A DNA stretch of 7,419 nt from an uncultured Clostridia bacterium (GCA_947174975.1 CAMWLA010000061.1:1-7419); one strand, 5' to 3'; positions 1 through 6,471 are shown, counted from the stretch's first letter. The notes: a model not told the origin generated them from the sequence alone. Numbers and translations are program-made.

Positions 1-2318
1 GGGGTAAAGGTTACCTTGAACGCCATACTCTTTTTATTCTTTTCAATCTGTTCTCCGGCATAGATATCAAAAAGATATACGTCGGAAACATATTTGCAAG
101 CTGAATAAATTTCTTTTTCTATCTCGCCGGAAGTTGTTGAAATATCGCACACAAGCGCCAAATCGCGCGTATACTCAGTGAATTTGGGGAGAGGGGTATA
201 TCTGAAAGGTTTTGCATGTTTTTCAAGTGCTTCGTAATCTAATTCGCCGACGGCAACCGTTCTATCGATTGCAAGCTCTTCGGCAACCGTAGGGGCAAGT
301 ATACCGATATATCCGATATATTCACTCTCACAAGTAATTTTTGCCGTCTTTCCGGGGTGCAAGAAAGGTTTTTCGAAAGGTTCGTATTCAAACTTTATAT
401 TGAGGTGCGAAGCTAAGGTATCTGTAATGCCCTTTAAGTGGAAGAACGTGCAGCTGCCCCACATACCGAGTGAAAGCATTTTCTTTTCCTTGGGAAAATC
501 TTTGATGGGCAGTTCGTTTGCAAGATAAATTTTTGCAAGTTCAAACAGCTTGCCGTTCATATTGCCGCGTCTGAGGTTTCTTACGATTACGTTAACCATT
601 GGCGGAGCAAGGGTAGTGCGCATTACGGATAAATCTTCGCTGATAGGATTTAAAATTTTTATTGCTTTGCGCTCGTCGCTGTTAGGTGTGAATTTCAGCA
701 TATCAAAATCTTTTTCGGATATAAACGAATAGCTTGAAATTTCATAAAGCCCCTTGCTTACAAGCACGTCTTTCAGTTTGCTTTCGGCTTGCTGTTTAGG
801 ACTTAGTCCGCCGCTTGTAACAGATGCGGTAGGAATAAACGTGGGTACGATATGGTCGTAGCCGTACATTCTTATTATTTCTTCAGCAATGTCGGGGTAG
901 CCGTCAATATCCTCTCTATAACGCGGTACTATCAGATTCATATCGTCGCCGTTCACTGTTACCTTGAAATTAAGGCTCTTTAAAATGCTTTCCATTTTCT
1001 TTGCGGGAACGGTTATGCCCAGTAGAGCATTGATTTTATTAATACTTACCGTCATTTTCTTTTCGGTAAGATTTGAGTAGGGGGTCTTAACGTCGACTTC
1101 AACGTCGGTTATGGTTCCGCAACCGAGTTTATCTATTAAATTTAATGCTCTCAGCATTGCCTTTTCTACGGTGTATTCGTTTACGCCCTTTTCGAAGAGA
1201 GCGGAAGAGTCGGAGTGCTGTCCCAAAGCCCTTGCGGTGCGTCTTACGTTGTCGCGTGCGAATTTTGCAGTTTCAAAAAGAACTTCTGTGGTATCGTCTT
1301 TAATTTCACTGTTAAGTCCGCCCATTATTCCGGCCAATGCACACGGCTTTACGCTGTCGCATATTACGAGATTTTCGCGGTTTAATTCAAATTCGTTTTC
1401 ATCAAGTGTTACGATTTTTTCGCCTTTGTTTGCTCTTCTTATATTAACCGTTGCGCCGCTGAGCGTTCTTAAATCGAATGCGTGCATCGGCTGACCCAAT
1501 TCAAGCAAAATGAAGTTTGTAATGTCAACAACGTTATTTATTGACCGAAGCCCGCAAAGTGCAAGTTTCTTTTTTAGCCAAGCTGGAGAGGGGGCAATTT
1601 TTACGTCTTTAACGTAATGCCCGATATATCTCGGACAAAGTTCGGGCGCTAAGTCATTTATTTGAATTTTTTTATCGCCCTTTACTGTTTTGAATGAGTA
1701 GTCGGGTTCTTTTATAGGTTTGTTTAAAACAGCCGCAACTTCGCGTGCGATTCCGAAAATGCTTTGACAGTCGGGGCGGTTAGCGGTAACGGATATATCA
1801 AAAATATAGTCGTCAAGTCCTAATTCGTGTTTTACGTTCGCGCCGTTTTTTAAAGAGGAGGGCAAAATCAGCAGTCCGTTATAATCTGCGCCGTCGTACA
1901 TATCGCCGTTTACGCCAAGCTCGACGCCGGAGCAAAGCATACCGTCGGATTCGATACCGCGGAGCTTACCCTTTTTAATTGTCATTACGCCTTCAACCGT
2001 TACGTGGTCTTTTCCGGTAGCGTATACGGTTGCACCGACGAGGGCGCAAGGTGCCTTAATGCCTTTTTTTACGTTGTCGGCTCCGCAGCAAATCTGAAAA
2101 ATTCCCTTATCGCCGCAGTCAACCTTGCAGACGGATAGGTGGGTGCCTTCAACTTTTTCACATTCGATTACTTCACCGACTACAACGCCGGAAATATCTT
2201 TTCCTATTTCGTATAATTCTTCAACTTCAAATCCGCATGAAAACAGCTTTTCTTGTAATTCTTCTGCGGTAACGTCAATATCAACGTAATCTTTAAGCCA
2301 ACTTAAAGGTGCTTTCAT
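1..2318 (-). CDS. pheT: Phenylalanyl-tRNA synthetase beta subunit (3' end cut by window edge)
   Basis: This is the large subunit of the cytoplasmic alpha2-beta2 enzyme that charges tRNA-Phe; beta binds the tRNA and edits mischarged Tyr. The frame stays open from ATG 2318 to the window edge, giving 772 codons. Bacterial PheT is near 800 residues, so only a short C-terminal piece is missing. Domains in order: an EMAP/OB-type tRNA-binding domain (about 44-150, with LSVCKVDCG), the B3/B4 editing domain (about 210-385, with GQPMHAFD and ALAGIMGG), the B5 domain (about 405-485), a catalytically inactive class II core, and the FDX-ACB anticodon-binding domain (from about 700, with TRDLALV and YLFDIYAGE). 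The B5 metal pattern is intact: D470, D476, E479, E480 followed by RMYGYD. The start has a clear AGGAG eight bases upstream and lies 12 bp after the pheS stop, so the two are co-transcribed under the T-box. The OB domain has EGTH where many homologues have HPNAD, which I take as lineage variation. Confidence 0.96.
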   Translation of the reverse strand, partial: MKAPLSWLKDYVDIDVTAEELQEKLFSCGFEVEELYEIGKDISGVVVGEVIECEKVEGTHLSVCKVDCGDKGIFQICCGADNVKKGIKAPCALVGATVYATGKDHVTVEGVMTIKKGKLRGIESDGMLCSGVELGVNGDMYDGADYNGLLILPSSLKNGANVKHELGLDDYIFDISVTANRPDCQSIFGIAREVAAVLNKPIKEPDYSFKTVKGDKKIQINDLAPELCPRYIGHYVKDVKIAPSPAWLKKKLALCGLRSINNVVDITNFILLELGQPMHAFDLRTLSGATVNIRRANKGEKIVTLDENEFELNRENLVICDSVKPCALAGIMGGLNSEIKDDTTEVLFETAKFARDNVRRTARALGQHSDSSALFEKGVNEYTVEKAMLRALNLIDKLGCGTITDVEVDVKTPYSNLTEKKMTVSINKINALLGITVPAKKMESILKSLNFKVTVNGDDMNLIVPRYREDIDGYPDIAEEIIRMYGYDHIVPTFIPTASVTSGGLSPKQQAESKLKDVLVSKGLYEISSYSFISEKDFDMLKFTPNSDERKAIKILNPISEDLSVMRTTLAPPMVNVIVRNLRRGNMNGKLFELAKIYLANELPIKDFPKEKKMLSLGMWGSCTFFHLKGITDTLASHLNIKFEYEPFEKPFLHPGKTAKITCESEYIGYIGILAPTVAEELAIDRTVAVGELDYEALEKHAKPFRYTPLPKFTEYTRDLALVCDISTTSGEIEKEIYSACKYVSDVYLFDIYAGEQIEKNKKSMAFKVTFT

Positions 2319-2330
2319 TTTCTTTCTCCT

Positions 2331-3359
2331 TTAACCCTTAAACTGTTTCAAAAAGCGTGTATCGCCTTCAAATAAAAGTTTCATATTGTTGATTCCGTAT
2401 TTAAGCATGGCAATTCTTTCAATACCGAATCCGAACGCAAAGCCCGTGTATTCGTCGGGATCAATGCCGCACCCCTCTAAGACGCGTCTGTTTACCATAC
2501 CCGCGCCACCGACCTCTATCCAGCCCGTGCCTTTGCACAGTCTGCAACCCTTGCCTCCGCATTCGAAACAGCTGACGTCTACCTCAACTGAAGGTTCGGT
2601 GAAGGGGAAGTATGAGGGGCGCAATCTGGTCTTTACGGTATGCCCGAAAATCTTTTTAACCAGCTCGTCCAACATTCCTTGCAAATCGCATAAAGTTAAG
2701 CCTTTATCAACTACAAGCATTTCCATTTGCGAAAACATAGGCGAATGGGTCGCGTCGTCGTCACTGCGATAAACCTTGCCGGGGGAAAGTATTTTAATGG
2801 GCGGCTTTTTGTTTTCCATAACCCTTATCTGACCAGCCGAGGTTTGAGTCCTTAACAAGAGATTTTCCGCGAGATAGAAAGTATCTTGCATATCTCTTGC
2901 AGGATGATCTTCGGGTGTGTTTAGTGCTGTAAAATTATAATAATCGTTTTCAATTTCTGGGCCCTCGAATATCTCAAATCCCATACCTAAGAATATAGAT
3001 ATCAGCTCGTTAGTAACGAGAGTAGTGGGGTGATAAGCTCCGTCGGGCGCAACTTGTCCGGGCATAGTAACGTCAATTTTTTCATCAACGTATTTCTTTT
3101 CAAGTTCAAGCTTTTTAAGTCCGCTTTCAAGCTTGTCAAACTTTTCTTCCGACCACTGTCTAAGCGCGTTCAAAAGCTTGCCCATACTAGGGCGTTCTTC
3201 TGGCGGAACGTCGCGCATATTCTTCATTAGTGAAGAAATTTCGCCCGTCTTGCCTAAGAATTTCATCTTGATTTCTTGCAAGGTCTGGCTTGATTTAATA
3301 TCCTTGATTGTACTTTCGATTTGCTCTTCGATTTGTTTTATTTTTTCTTTAACTTCCAT
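2331..3359 (-). CDS. pheS: Phenylalanyl-tRNA synthetase alpha subunit
   Basis: This is the catalytic subunit (342 aa, normal family length) that forms Phe-adenylate and transfers Phe to tRNA-Phe together with PheT. Residues 1-95 form the charged N-terminal coiled coil that contacts tRNA. The class II core follows: YHPTT at 109-113, FEGPEIENDYYNFTALN near 131-147, motif 2 around KVYRSDDDATHSPMFSQME (195-213), FPFTEPSVEVD (251-261), and motif 3 with TGFAFGFGIER (305-315). The A in GFAFG is the residue that sets Phe pocket size in E. coli PheS (A294), and it is conserved here. C264, C267, C272 and C275 (CFECGGKGCRLC) form a zinc-ribbon-like knuckle; this insertion is common in Firmicute PheS and absent from the E. 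coli protein. The ATG at 3359 follows GAGG with a 5-nt gap. Expression should be controlled by the upstream T-box. Confidence 0.98.
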   Translation of the reverse strand: MEVKEKIKQIEEQIESTIKDIKSSQTLQEIKMKFLGKTGEISSLMKNMRDVPPEERPSMGKLLNALRQWSEEKFDKLESGLKKLELEKKYVDEKIDVTMPGQVAPDGAYHPTTLVTNELISIFLGMGFEIFEGPEIENDYYNFTALNTPEDHPARDMQDTFYLAENLLLRTQTSAGQIRVMENKKPPIKILSPGKVYRSDDDATHSPMFSQMEMLVVDKGLTLCDLQGMLDELVKKIFGHTVKTRLRPSYFPFTEPSVEVDVSCFECGGKGCRLCKGTGWIEVGGAGMVNRRVLEGCGIDPDEYTGFAFGFGIERIAMLKYGINNMKLLFEGDTRFLKQFKG

Positions 3360-3370
3360 ATTAACCTCAT

Positions 3371-3405
3371 AAAAATATACTCGCCCCGTGAAAAACAGGG
3401 CGAGT
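3371..3405 (-). terminator. T-box regulated intrinsic terminator ahead of pheS
   Basis: A 10-bp hairpin (ACTCGCCCTG at 3405-3396 pairing with CGGGGCGAGT at 3388-3379, one G-U pair, loop TTTTTCA) is followed by a U-rich run (ATATTTTT, 3378-3371). The 5' arm contains the TCGC and CCTG segments that also form the 3' side of the antiterminator, so the two structures exclude each other. It ends only 11 nt before the pheS start codon. Confidence 0.94.
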
Positions 3406-3613
3406 TAGTTCGCTGTACCACCTGATTTTACGGCATAAAGCCGCCTCGTTTTATCCTTAACGCAGATTAACGGAACGCATTACTTGAAACCTTTCACGCG
3501 TTCAGCTCGCGAGTGAATAACGGTTATATTCTTTAAAGAACCTTTCAGCCTATGAGTTCTTTTCTCTGAAAAGAATGTTTAAACCGTCTGTCTCGGTCAA
3601 CGCCTTTGAAATT
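3379..3613 (-). ncRNA. T-box leader sensing uncharged tRNA-Phe, upstream of pheST
   Basis: This cis-acting riboregulator lets pheST transcription continue when uncharged tRNA-Phe binds. Stem I can be drawn from pairs 3599-3603/3498-3502 (GCGTT/AACGC), 3592-3595/3510-3513 (CGAG/CTCG), 3582-3587/3520-3525 (ACGGTT/AACCGT), 3570-3576/3528-3534 (ATTCTTT/AAAGAAT) and 3556-3562/3535-3541, capped by a 14-nt loop containing GGCTGAAAG. The internal loop holds TTC at 3517-3515 followed by A, matching a Phe codon (UUC) specifier plus purine. Stem III is CGGC/GCCG (3440-3443/3431-3434). The antiterminator reads CAGG, a TGGTACA bulge, GCGA, a 6-nt loop, TCGC, CCTG (3424 down to 3396). The UGGU in the bulge complements an ACCA tRNA 3' end. 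The pairings are hand-folded; family identity is strong, while the exact Stem I geometry and Stem II region are inferred. Confidence 0.93.
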
Positions 3614-3619
3614 AATACA

Positions 3620-3648
3620 ATTATATTAAATAGTAAAAGTAAAGTCAA
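3620..3648 (-). promoter_or_regulatory. Sigma-A promoter for the pheST T-box operon
   Basis: On the minus strand, TTGACT (3648-3643) and TATAAT (3625-3620) are separated by exactly 17 bp. The predicted start near 3613 is about 10 nt before the first Stem I pair, as expected for a T-box transcript, which supports both calls. Confidence 0.9.
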
Positions 3649-3673
3649 GGTATTTAATTGAAATAAAAGTAAA
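3634..3673 (+). repeat. 10-bp direct repeat between divergent promoters
   Basis: TAAAAGTAAA occurs at 3634-3643 and again at 3664-3673, exactly 30 bp (about three helical turns) apart. One copy lies inside the pheS promoter spacer, touching its -35 box; the other lies just upstream of the CPBP gene promoter. It could be a paired operator, but in such AT-rich DNA chance is a serious alternative. Confidence 0.3.
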
Positions 3674-3680
3674 ATATTTG

Positions 3681-3709
3681 TTTACAATATATTAAATTTA
3701 AGTTATAAT
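3681..3709 (+). promoter_or_regulatory. Sigma-A promoter for the CPBP-rlmH-M14-tadA run
   Basis: TTTACA (3681-3686) and TATAAT (3704-3709) have a 17-bp spacer. Transcription would be expected to begin about 7 nt after the -10 box, at or within a base or two of the ATG at 3716, leaving no room for a Shine-Dalgarno. It diverges from the pheST promoter, with 32 bp between the two -35 boxes. Confidence 0.8.
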
Positions 3710-3715
3710 TTAAGT

Positions 3716-4759
3716 ATGGAAGAAAACAAAGAGGAACAGCAAAAAAACGAAAATTCGGAAAGTGTAGAATTTTTTCAAGATAATAATCAGCCCGAAATGC
3801 AAGTTGTAAACGTCGGTCTTAATTCAAAGACGGGCGGTATTTCGTTTACAGCGCTAGTCATAATTTACTGCATCTTTTCCGTGGTTGCGTCTGCAGTGAC
3901 GGCGATAATTGCCAATAGTATTATGAGCAAGTACGGTTATTCAGAGCTTTCGGAAGCACTTAAGCACATTCAAAAGACGGATGCTTTTATTTATATAAAT
4001 TATCTGCTTACACCGATAATGATAGCTATATGCGTGCTATTTATTACAAAACGCAATAAAATCGGTTTTGAACAGATTTTCCCCATAAAGTGTAAACCAA
4101 AATATTATTTAATAAGCGTACTGCTAATTTTCGGTTTGCTATTTTCTTTAAGTAATTTAAACGGAGTTTCGGTAGAATTTTTTAAGCTTTTCGGCTATAA
4201 ACCGAGAGAATCTTCAAGTTATTTTCCTAATATGTCCGGAGGGCTGGTTGTTCCGGCATTTATAGTAATTGCAATTTTACCCGCCATATTTGAAGAGCTG
4301 ATGTTCAGAGGGTTGCTTTTAAACTGCTGTCAGAACGGTATGGGGAGTATAAGGGCCATTCTTGTTACGGGTTTTTGCTTTTCGCTCTTTCACGGCTCAC
4401 CCGAACAGACGGTCTATCAGTTTATTGCGGGCTGTGCCTTCGCGTTTATCGCAGTGCGTTCGGGTTCGATTTTGCCCTCAATGCTTATGCATTTTATAAA
4501 TAATGCGCTTATTGTTATATTAAATGCTTGTAATCTATTCGATACTGCGGGTAACTTGGTTATGTCTAATACTGCATTTATTATTTTGACGGTATTTTCC
4601 GCAATTTCGTTTGTGGGAGCTGTCGTTTGGCTGGTATTAGATAAAACTCCGCTTAAAAAATGTGAAAAAGGCGGAGTGAAAGTATTCTTCTTATATGCTT
4701 CCGTCGCTATAGGAGCGTTGGGACTTGTCTGGCTACTGTCGCTTTTCGGAGTATCTTAA
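3716..4759 (+). CDS. CPBP-family intramembrane glutamic protease homologue (Abi/CAAX protease type)
   Basis: This is a multi-pass membrane protein of 347 aa. Residues 1-40 are hydrophilic and rich in E, N and Q. About eight or nine hydrophobic segments follow (roughly 44-68, 93-111, 131-149, 177-192, 213-225, 231-247, 251-272, 287-308, 322-344). The CPBP (Rce1/Abi) signature is intact: EELMFR at 193-198 supplies the paired glutamates and arginine, FSLFH at 222-226 supplies the FxxxH motif, and HFINN at 259-263 supplies the HxxxN motif. Family members cleave substrates within the membrane, and in bacteria they are linked to bacteriocin self-immunity, signalling or protein maturation. The substrate here is unknown, and no bacteriocin gene is visible nearby. 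The ATG at 3716 has no Shine-Dalgarno; the next in-frame ATG (3797, residue 28) has none either and would delete most of the acidic tail. The stop overlaps the rlmH start (TAATG). Confidence 0.92.
   Translation: MEENKEEQQKNENSESVEFFQDNNQPEMQVVNVGLNSKTGGISFTALVIIYCIFSVVASAVTAIIANSIMSKYGYSELSEALKHIQKTDAFIYINYLLTPIMIAICVLFITKRNKIGFEQIFPIKCKPKYYLISVLLIFGLLFSLSNLNGVSVEFFKLFGYKPRESSSYFPNMSGGLVVPAFIVIAILPAIFEELMFRGLLLNCCQNGMGSIRAILVTGFCFSLFHGSPEQTVYQFIAGCAFAFIAVRSGSILPSMLMHFINNALIVILNACNLFDTAGNLVMSNTAFIILTVFSAISFVGAVVWLVLDKTPLKKCEKGGVKVFFLYASVAIGALGLVWLLSLFGVS
4748..4751 (+). promoter_or_regulatory. Shine-Dalgarno for rlmH inside the end of the CPBP gene
   Basis: GGAG lies 7 nt before the rlmH ATG and within the last codons of the upstream gene. 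It supports the 4759 start and is consistent with coupled translation across the TAATG junction. Confidence 0.7.
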
Positions 4760-5196
4760 TGCAAAAAATCAATATAGTTTGCGTAGGTAAAATAAAGGAA
4801 AAGTTTTACCGCGATGCGGCAGAAGAATATCTTAAAAGGCTTTCGCGTTTTGCAAAAGTTGAAGTTCGTGAAATTGCTGAATGCAGAACGTTAGAGGAAG
4901 AAGCAGAGCTGATTTTAAAAGCTGTAAAAGGGCGTATTATAGCGCTATGTATCGAGGGTAAAATGTATTCAAGCGAGCATCTTGCCGGATATATCAAAGA
5001 GCTTACGGATACGGGTAGCGAATGTACTTTTGTAATAGGTTCTTCTTGCGGACTTTCCGACGAGGTGAAAAATAAAGCAAATCTTAAGCTTTCGTTTTCG
5101 GATATGACTTTTCCTCATCAACTTATGCGCGTAATTTTACTTGAACAGATTTACCGCGCTTTTATGATAAACGGCGGGGGTGAATATCACAAATAG
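4759..5196 (+). CDS. rlmH: 23S rRNA (pseudouridine-1915-N3)-methyltransferase RlmH
   Basis: This SPOUT-class enzyme transfers methyl from S-adenosylmethionine to N3 of pseudouridine 1915 in helix 69 of 23S rRNA on assembled 70S ribosomes. Family hallmarks are INIVCVGKIKEKFYRDAAEEY at the N-terminus, ALCIEGKMYSSEHLA (62-76), the AdoMet-binding FVIGSSCGLS (91-100), and LSFSDMTFPHQLMRVILLEQIYRAF (111-135) forming the trefoil knot and dimer region, ending in YHK. The protein is 145 aa, against about 155-160 in typical homologues; the missing residues fall in the variable stretch before position 60, not in the knot. Two small departures are visible: S95 replaces the second glycine of the usual IGG, and the C-terminal PYHK appears as EYHK. 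Both ends otherwise match, so the gene looks intact. It overlaps the CPBP gene by 1 nt and the M14 gene by 17 nt. Confidence 0.95.
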   Translation: MQKINIVCVGKIKEKFYRDAAEEYLKRLSRFAKVEVREIAECRTLEEEAELILKAVKGRIIALCIEGKMYSSEHLAGYIKELTDTGSECTFVIGSSCGLSDEVKNKANLKLSFSDMTFPHQLMRVILLEQIYRAFMINGGGEYHK

Positions 5197-5947
5197 TTTA
5201 AGAATATTCTATTGTGTGATATATGAGAAAGTAGAAAAGTTTTACGAAGGCTATGGTGGGCGCAAGTGTATAATAGGTTATTCTTTAAAGGGGAAAGATA
5301 TATTTGCCTTTCACGTCGGTAATCCGACGGGTAAGCAGTTTATATCAACCTACGCCATTCACGGCAGAGAATGGATAACGGCAGAGCTTGCGTTAAGGCA
5401 CATAAAAATCGGCGTTAAAAACGGGGGCGGATGGATAATTCCCATCGTTAATCCCGACGGCGTTGCAATAAGCGAAAGTGTCAGGGCTATGTGGAAGGCC
5501 AACGCGCGCGGTGTTGATTTGAACTGTAATTTTGATGCAGATTGGGGTAGCGGCAGACTGAACACAAAACGCCGCGGCGGAGAAAACTGCATCGGCGACA
5601 GCCCGTTTTCAGAGAGCGAAACGAGAGCTCTTAAAAACTTTACTATTAAAATTCGGCCGTACGTTACGTTTAGTTTTCACACAAAGGGTGAAGAAATATA
5701 TTGGCAGTATAACGGCTTGGGTGATAAGCGCGGCGCGGATATTCTTGCCGAAGCAACGGGGTACAAGCCGGTTATAATTTACGGTTCTGCGGGCGGCTAT
5801 AAGGATTGGTGTATCCAAAAGCTTAAAATTCCCGCATATACTATAGAGTGTGGGGCAGACAGTTTAGAGCATCCCATAAAAGATATACAAAAACTGAAAA
5901 AGTGCTTTAAAGCGCTTAAAATATTTACGGATAAATATGCAGAATAA
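5180..5947 (+). CDS. M14-family zinc carboxypeptidase-like protein, no signal peptide
   Basis: This is a compact (255 aa) carboxypeptidase-A-fold metallopeptidase. The catalytic set is visible: HGRE gives zinc ligands H61 and E64, SFHTKGEE gives the third ligand H167, and TIECG gives the general base E223. The substrate-pocket segment reads MWKANARGVDLNCNFDADWG (104-123), where many M14 enzymes have DLNRNF; the arginine that grips the C-terminal carboxylate in carboxypeptidase A is cysteine (C116) here. No signal peptide or membrane segment is visible, so it is probably cytoplasmic. Some bacterial relatives cut gamma-D-Glu-diamino acid bonds in murein peptides, so a recycling role is a reasonable guess, not shown. 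The GTG at 5180 lies inside rlmH; a second in-frame GTG at 5216 would give a protein 12 residues shorter and is about equally plausible, since neither has a strong Shine-Dalgarno. The gene overlaps tadA by 11 nt. Confidence 0.87.
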   Translation: MNITNSLRIFYCVIYEKVEKFYEGYGGRKCIIGYSLKGKDIFAFHVGNPTGKQFISTYAIHGREWITAELALRHIKIGVKNGGGWIIPIVNPDGVAISESVRAMWKANARGVDLNCNFDADWGSGRLNTKRRGGENCIGDSPFSESETRALKNFTIKIRPYVTFSFHTKGEEIYWQYNGLGDKRGADILAEATGYKPVIIYGSAGGYKDWCIQKLKIPAYTIECGADSLEHPIKDIQKLKKCFKALKIFTDKYAE

Positions 5948-6389
5948 ATTTATGAAAGCTGCGTTAAAATGCGCACAGAAAGCTTTTGAGGAAGGAGAAG
6001 TCCCGATAGGTGCGGTTGTGGTTTGTGACGGTAAGATAATTTCCCGCGGGCATAACAGACGTACGAAAAGGCAGATTGCAACGGCGCACGCAGAAGTCGA
6101 AGCCATTGAAAAAGCTTGTAAAAAACTTAAGAGCTGGCGCATACCCGAGTGTGAGCTGTACGTAACGCTTGAGCCATGCCCTATGTGTATGGGGGCAATG
6201 CTTAACGCGCGTATTAAAAAGGTCTATTTCGGGGCGTATGAGGCAAAGGGACGTTCTATGACGGATCAGCTTGCCGTTTCAAATCTTCTGAATCACAAAA
6301 TAGAGGTTGAAGGCGGCGTTATGCAAGAAGAGTGTGCAAGTATATTATCCACATTTTTTTCTCAAATGCGTGAAAGAACTAAACAGTAA
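5937..6389 (+). CDS. tadA: tRNA-specific adenosine deaminase TadA
   Basis: This zinc-dependent deaminase converts A34 to inosine in the anticodon of tRNA-Arg(ACG), allowing one tRNA to read several CGN codons. It acts as a cytoplasmic homodimer. At 150 aa it has normal length. GEVPIGAVVV (20-29) leads to HAE at 51-53, where H51 binds zinc and E53 is the proton shuttle; PCPMC at 80-84 supplies the two zinc cysteines C81 and C84. LEPCPMCMGAMLNARIKKV and FGAYEAKGR are TadA-like, as opposed to cytidine or guanine deaminase. An ATG at 5952 (residue 6) is an alternative start, but the longer N-terminus aligns with the usual TadA beginning. No clear Shine-Dalgarno precedes either start; the 11-nt overlap with the M14 gene suggests coupled translation. 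No intrinsic terminator is visible after the stop. Confidence 0.96.
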   Translation: MQNKFMKAALKCAQKAFEEGEVPIGAVVVCDGKIISRGHNRRTKRQIATAHAEVEAIEKACKKLKSWRIPECELYVTLEPCPMCMGAMLNARIKKVYFGAYEAKGRSMTDQLAVSNLLNHKIEVEGGVMQEECASILSTFFSQMRERTKQ

Positions 6390-6409
6390 TTATTTTTCAA
6401 ACTATTTAT

Positions 6410-6438
6410 TTGACTTTATAACTATATAATAATAAAAT
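6410..6438 (+). promoter_or_regulatory. Sigma-A promoter for prs
   Basis: TTGACT (6410-6415) and TAAAAT (6433-6438) are 17 bp apart in the short tadA-prs gap. Transcription would start near 6445, giving a leader of about 38 nt with a small CTTA/TAAG hairpin (6447-6459). With no terminator seen between tadA and prs, read-through from the upstream genes may also contribute. Confidence 0.78.
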
Positions 6439-6465
6439 ATAAAAGGCTTATACCGTAAGAAACGT

Positions 6466-6471
6466 CGGAGG
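6466..6471 (+). promoter_or_regulatory. Shine-Dalgarno for prs
   Basis: CGGAGG precedes the ATG at 6483 by 11 nt. The spacing is somewhat long, but this is the only strong site and no other in-frame start lies closer. Confidence 0.75.

Noticed and set aside
550..1494. Plus-strand open frames opposite pheT (550-732 and 1111-1494)
   Set aside because: They lie antisense to a continuous, motif-rich pheT frame, have low-complexity Ser/Leu/Phe composition, and lack Shine-Dalgarno sequences or recognisable domains.
2386..3372. Plus-strand open frames opposite pheS (2386-2772, 3030-3230, 3133-3372)
   Set aside because: They are shadows of pheS coding sequence; the last one also runs into the T-box region. 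No family resemblance is visible.
3506..3513. CTCGCGAG palindrome as a possible operator
   Set aside because: It lies inside the T-box leader, and its first half is explained as the 3' arm of a lower Stem I helix.
3716..4759. Bacteriocin-immunity or phage-defence role for the CPBP (Abi-type) protein
   Set aside because: No bacteriocin precursor, transporter, toxin or other defence gene is present; the neighbours are housekeeping genes, so the family name alone does not support the role.
4806..6142. Minus-strand open frames opposite rlmH, the M14 gene and tadA
   Set aside because: Each overlaps a well-supported plus-strand gene, and none shows a start site or domain.
6425..6430. Perfect TATAAT as an alternative -10 box for prs
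   Set aside because: No acceptable -35 sits 16-18 bp upstream (the bases there read CTATTT), whereas TAAAAT at 6433-6438 is exactly 17 bp from TTGACT.
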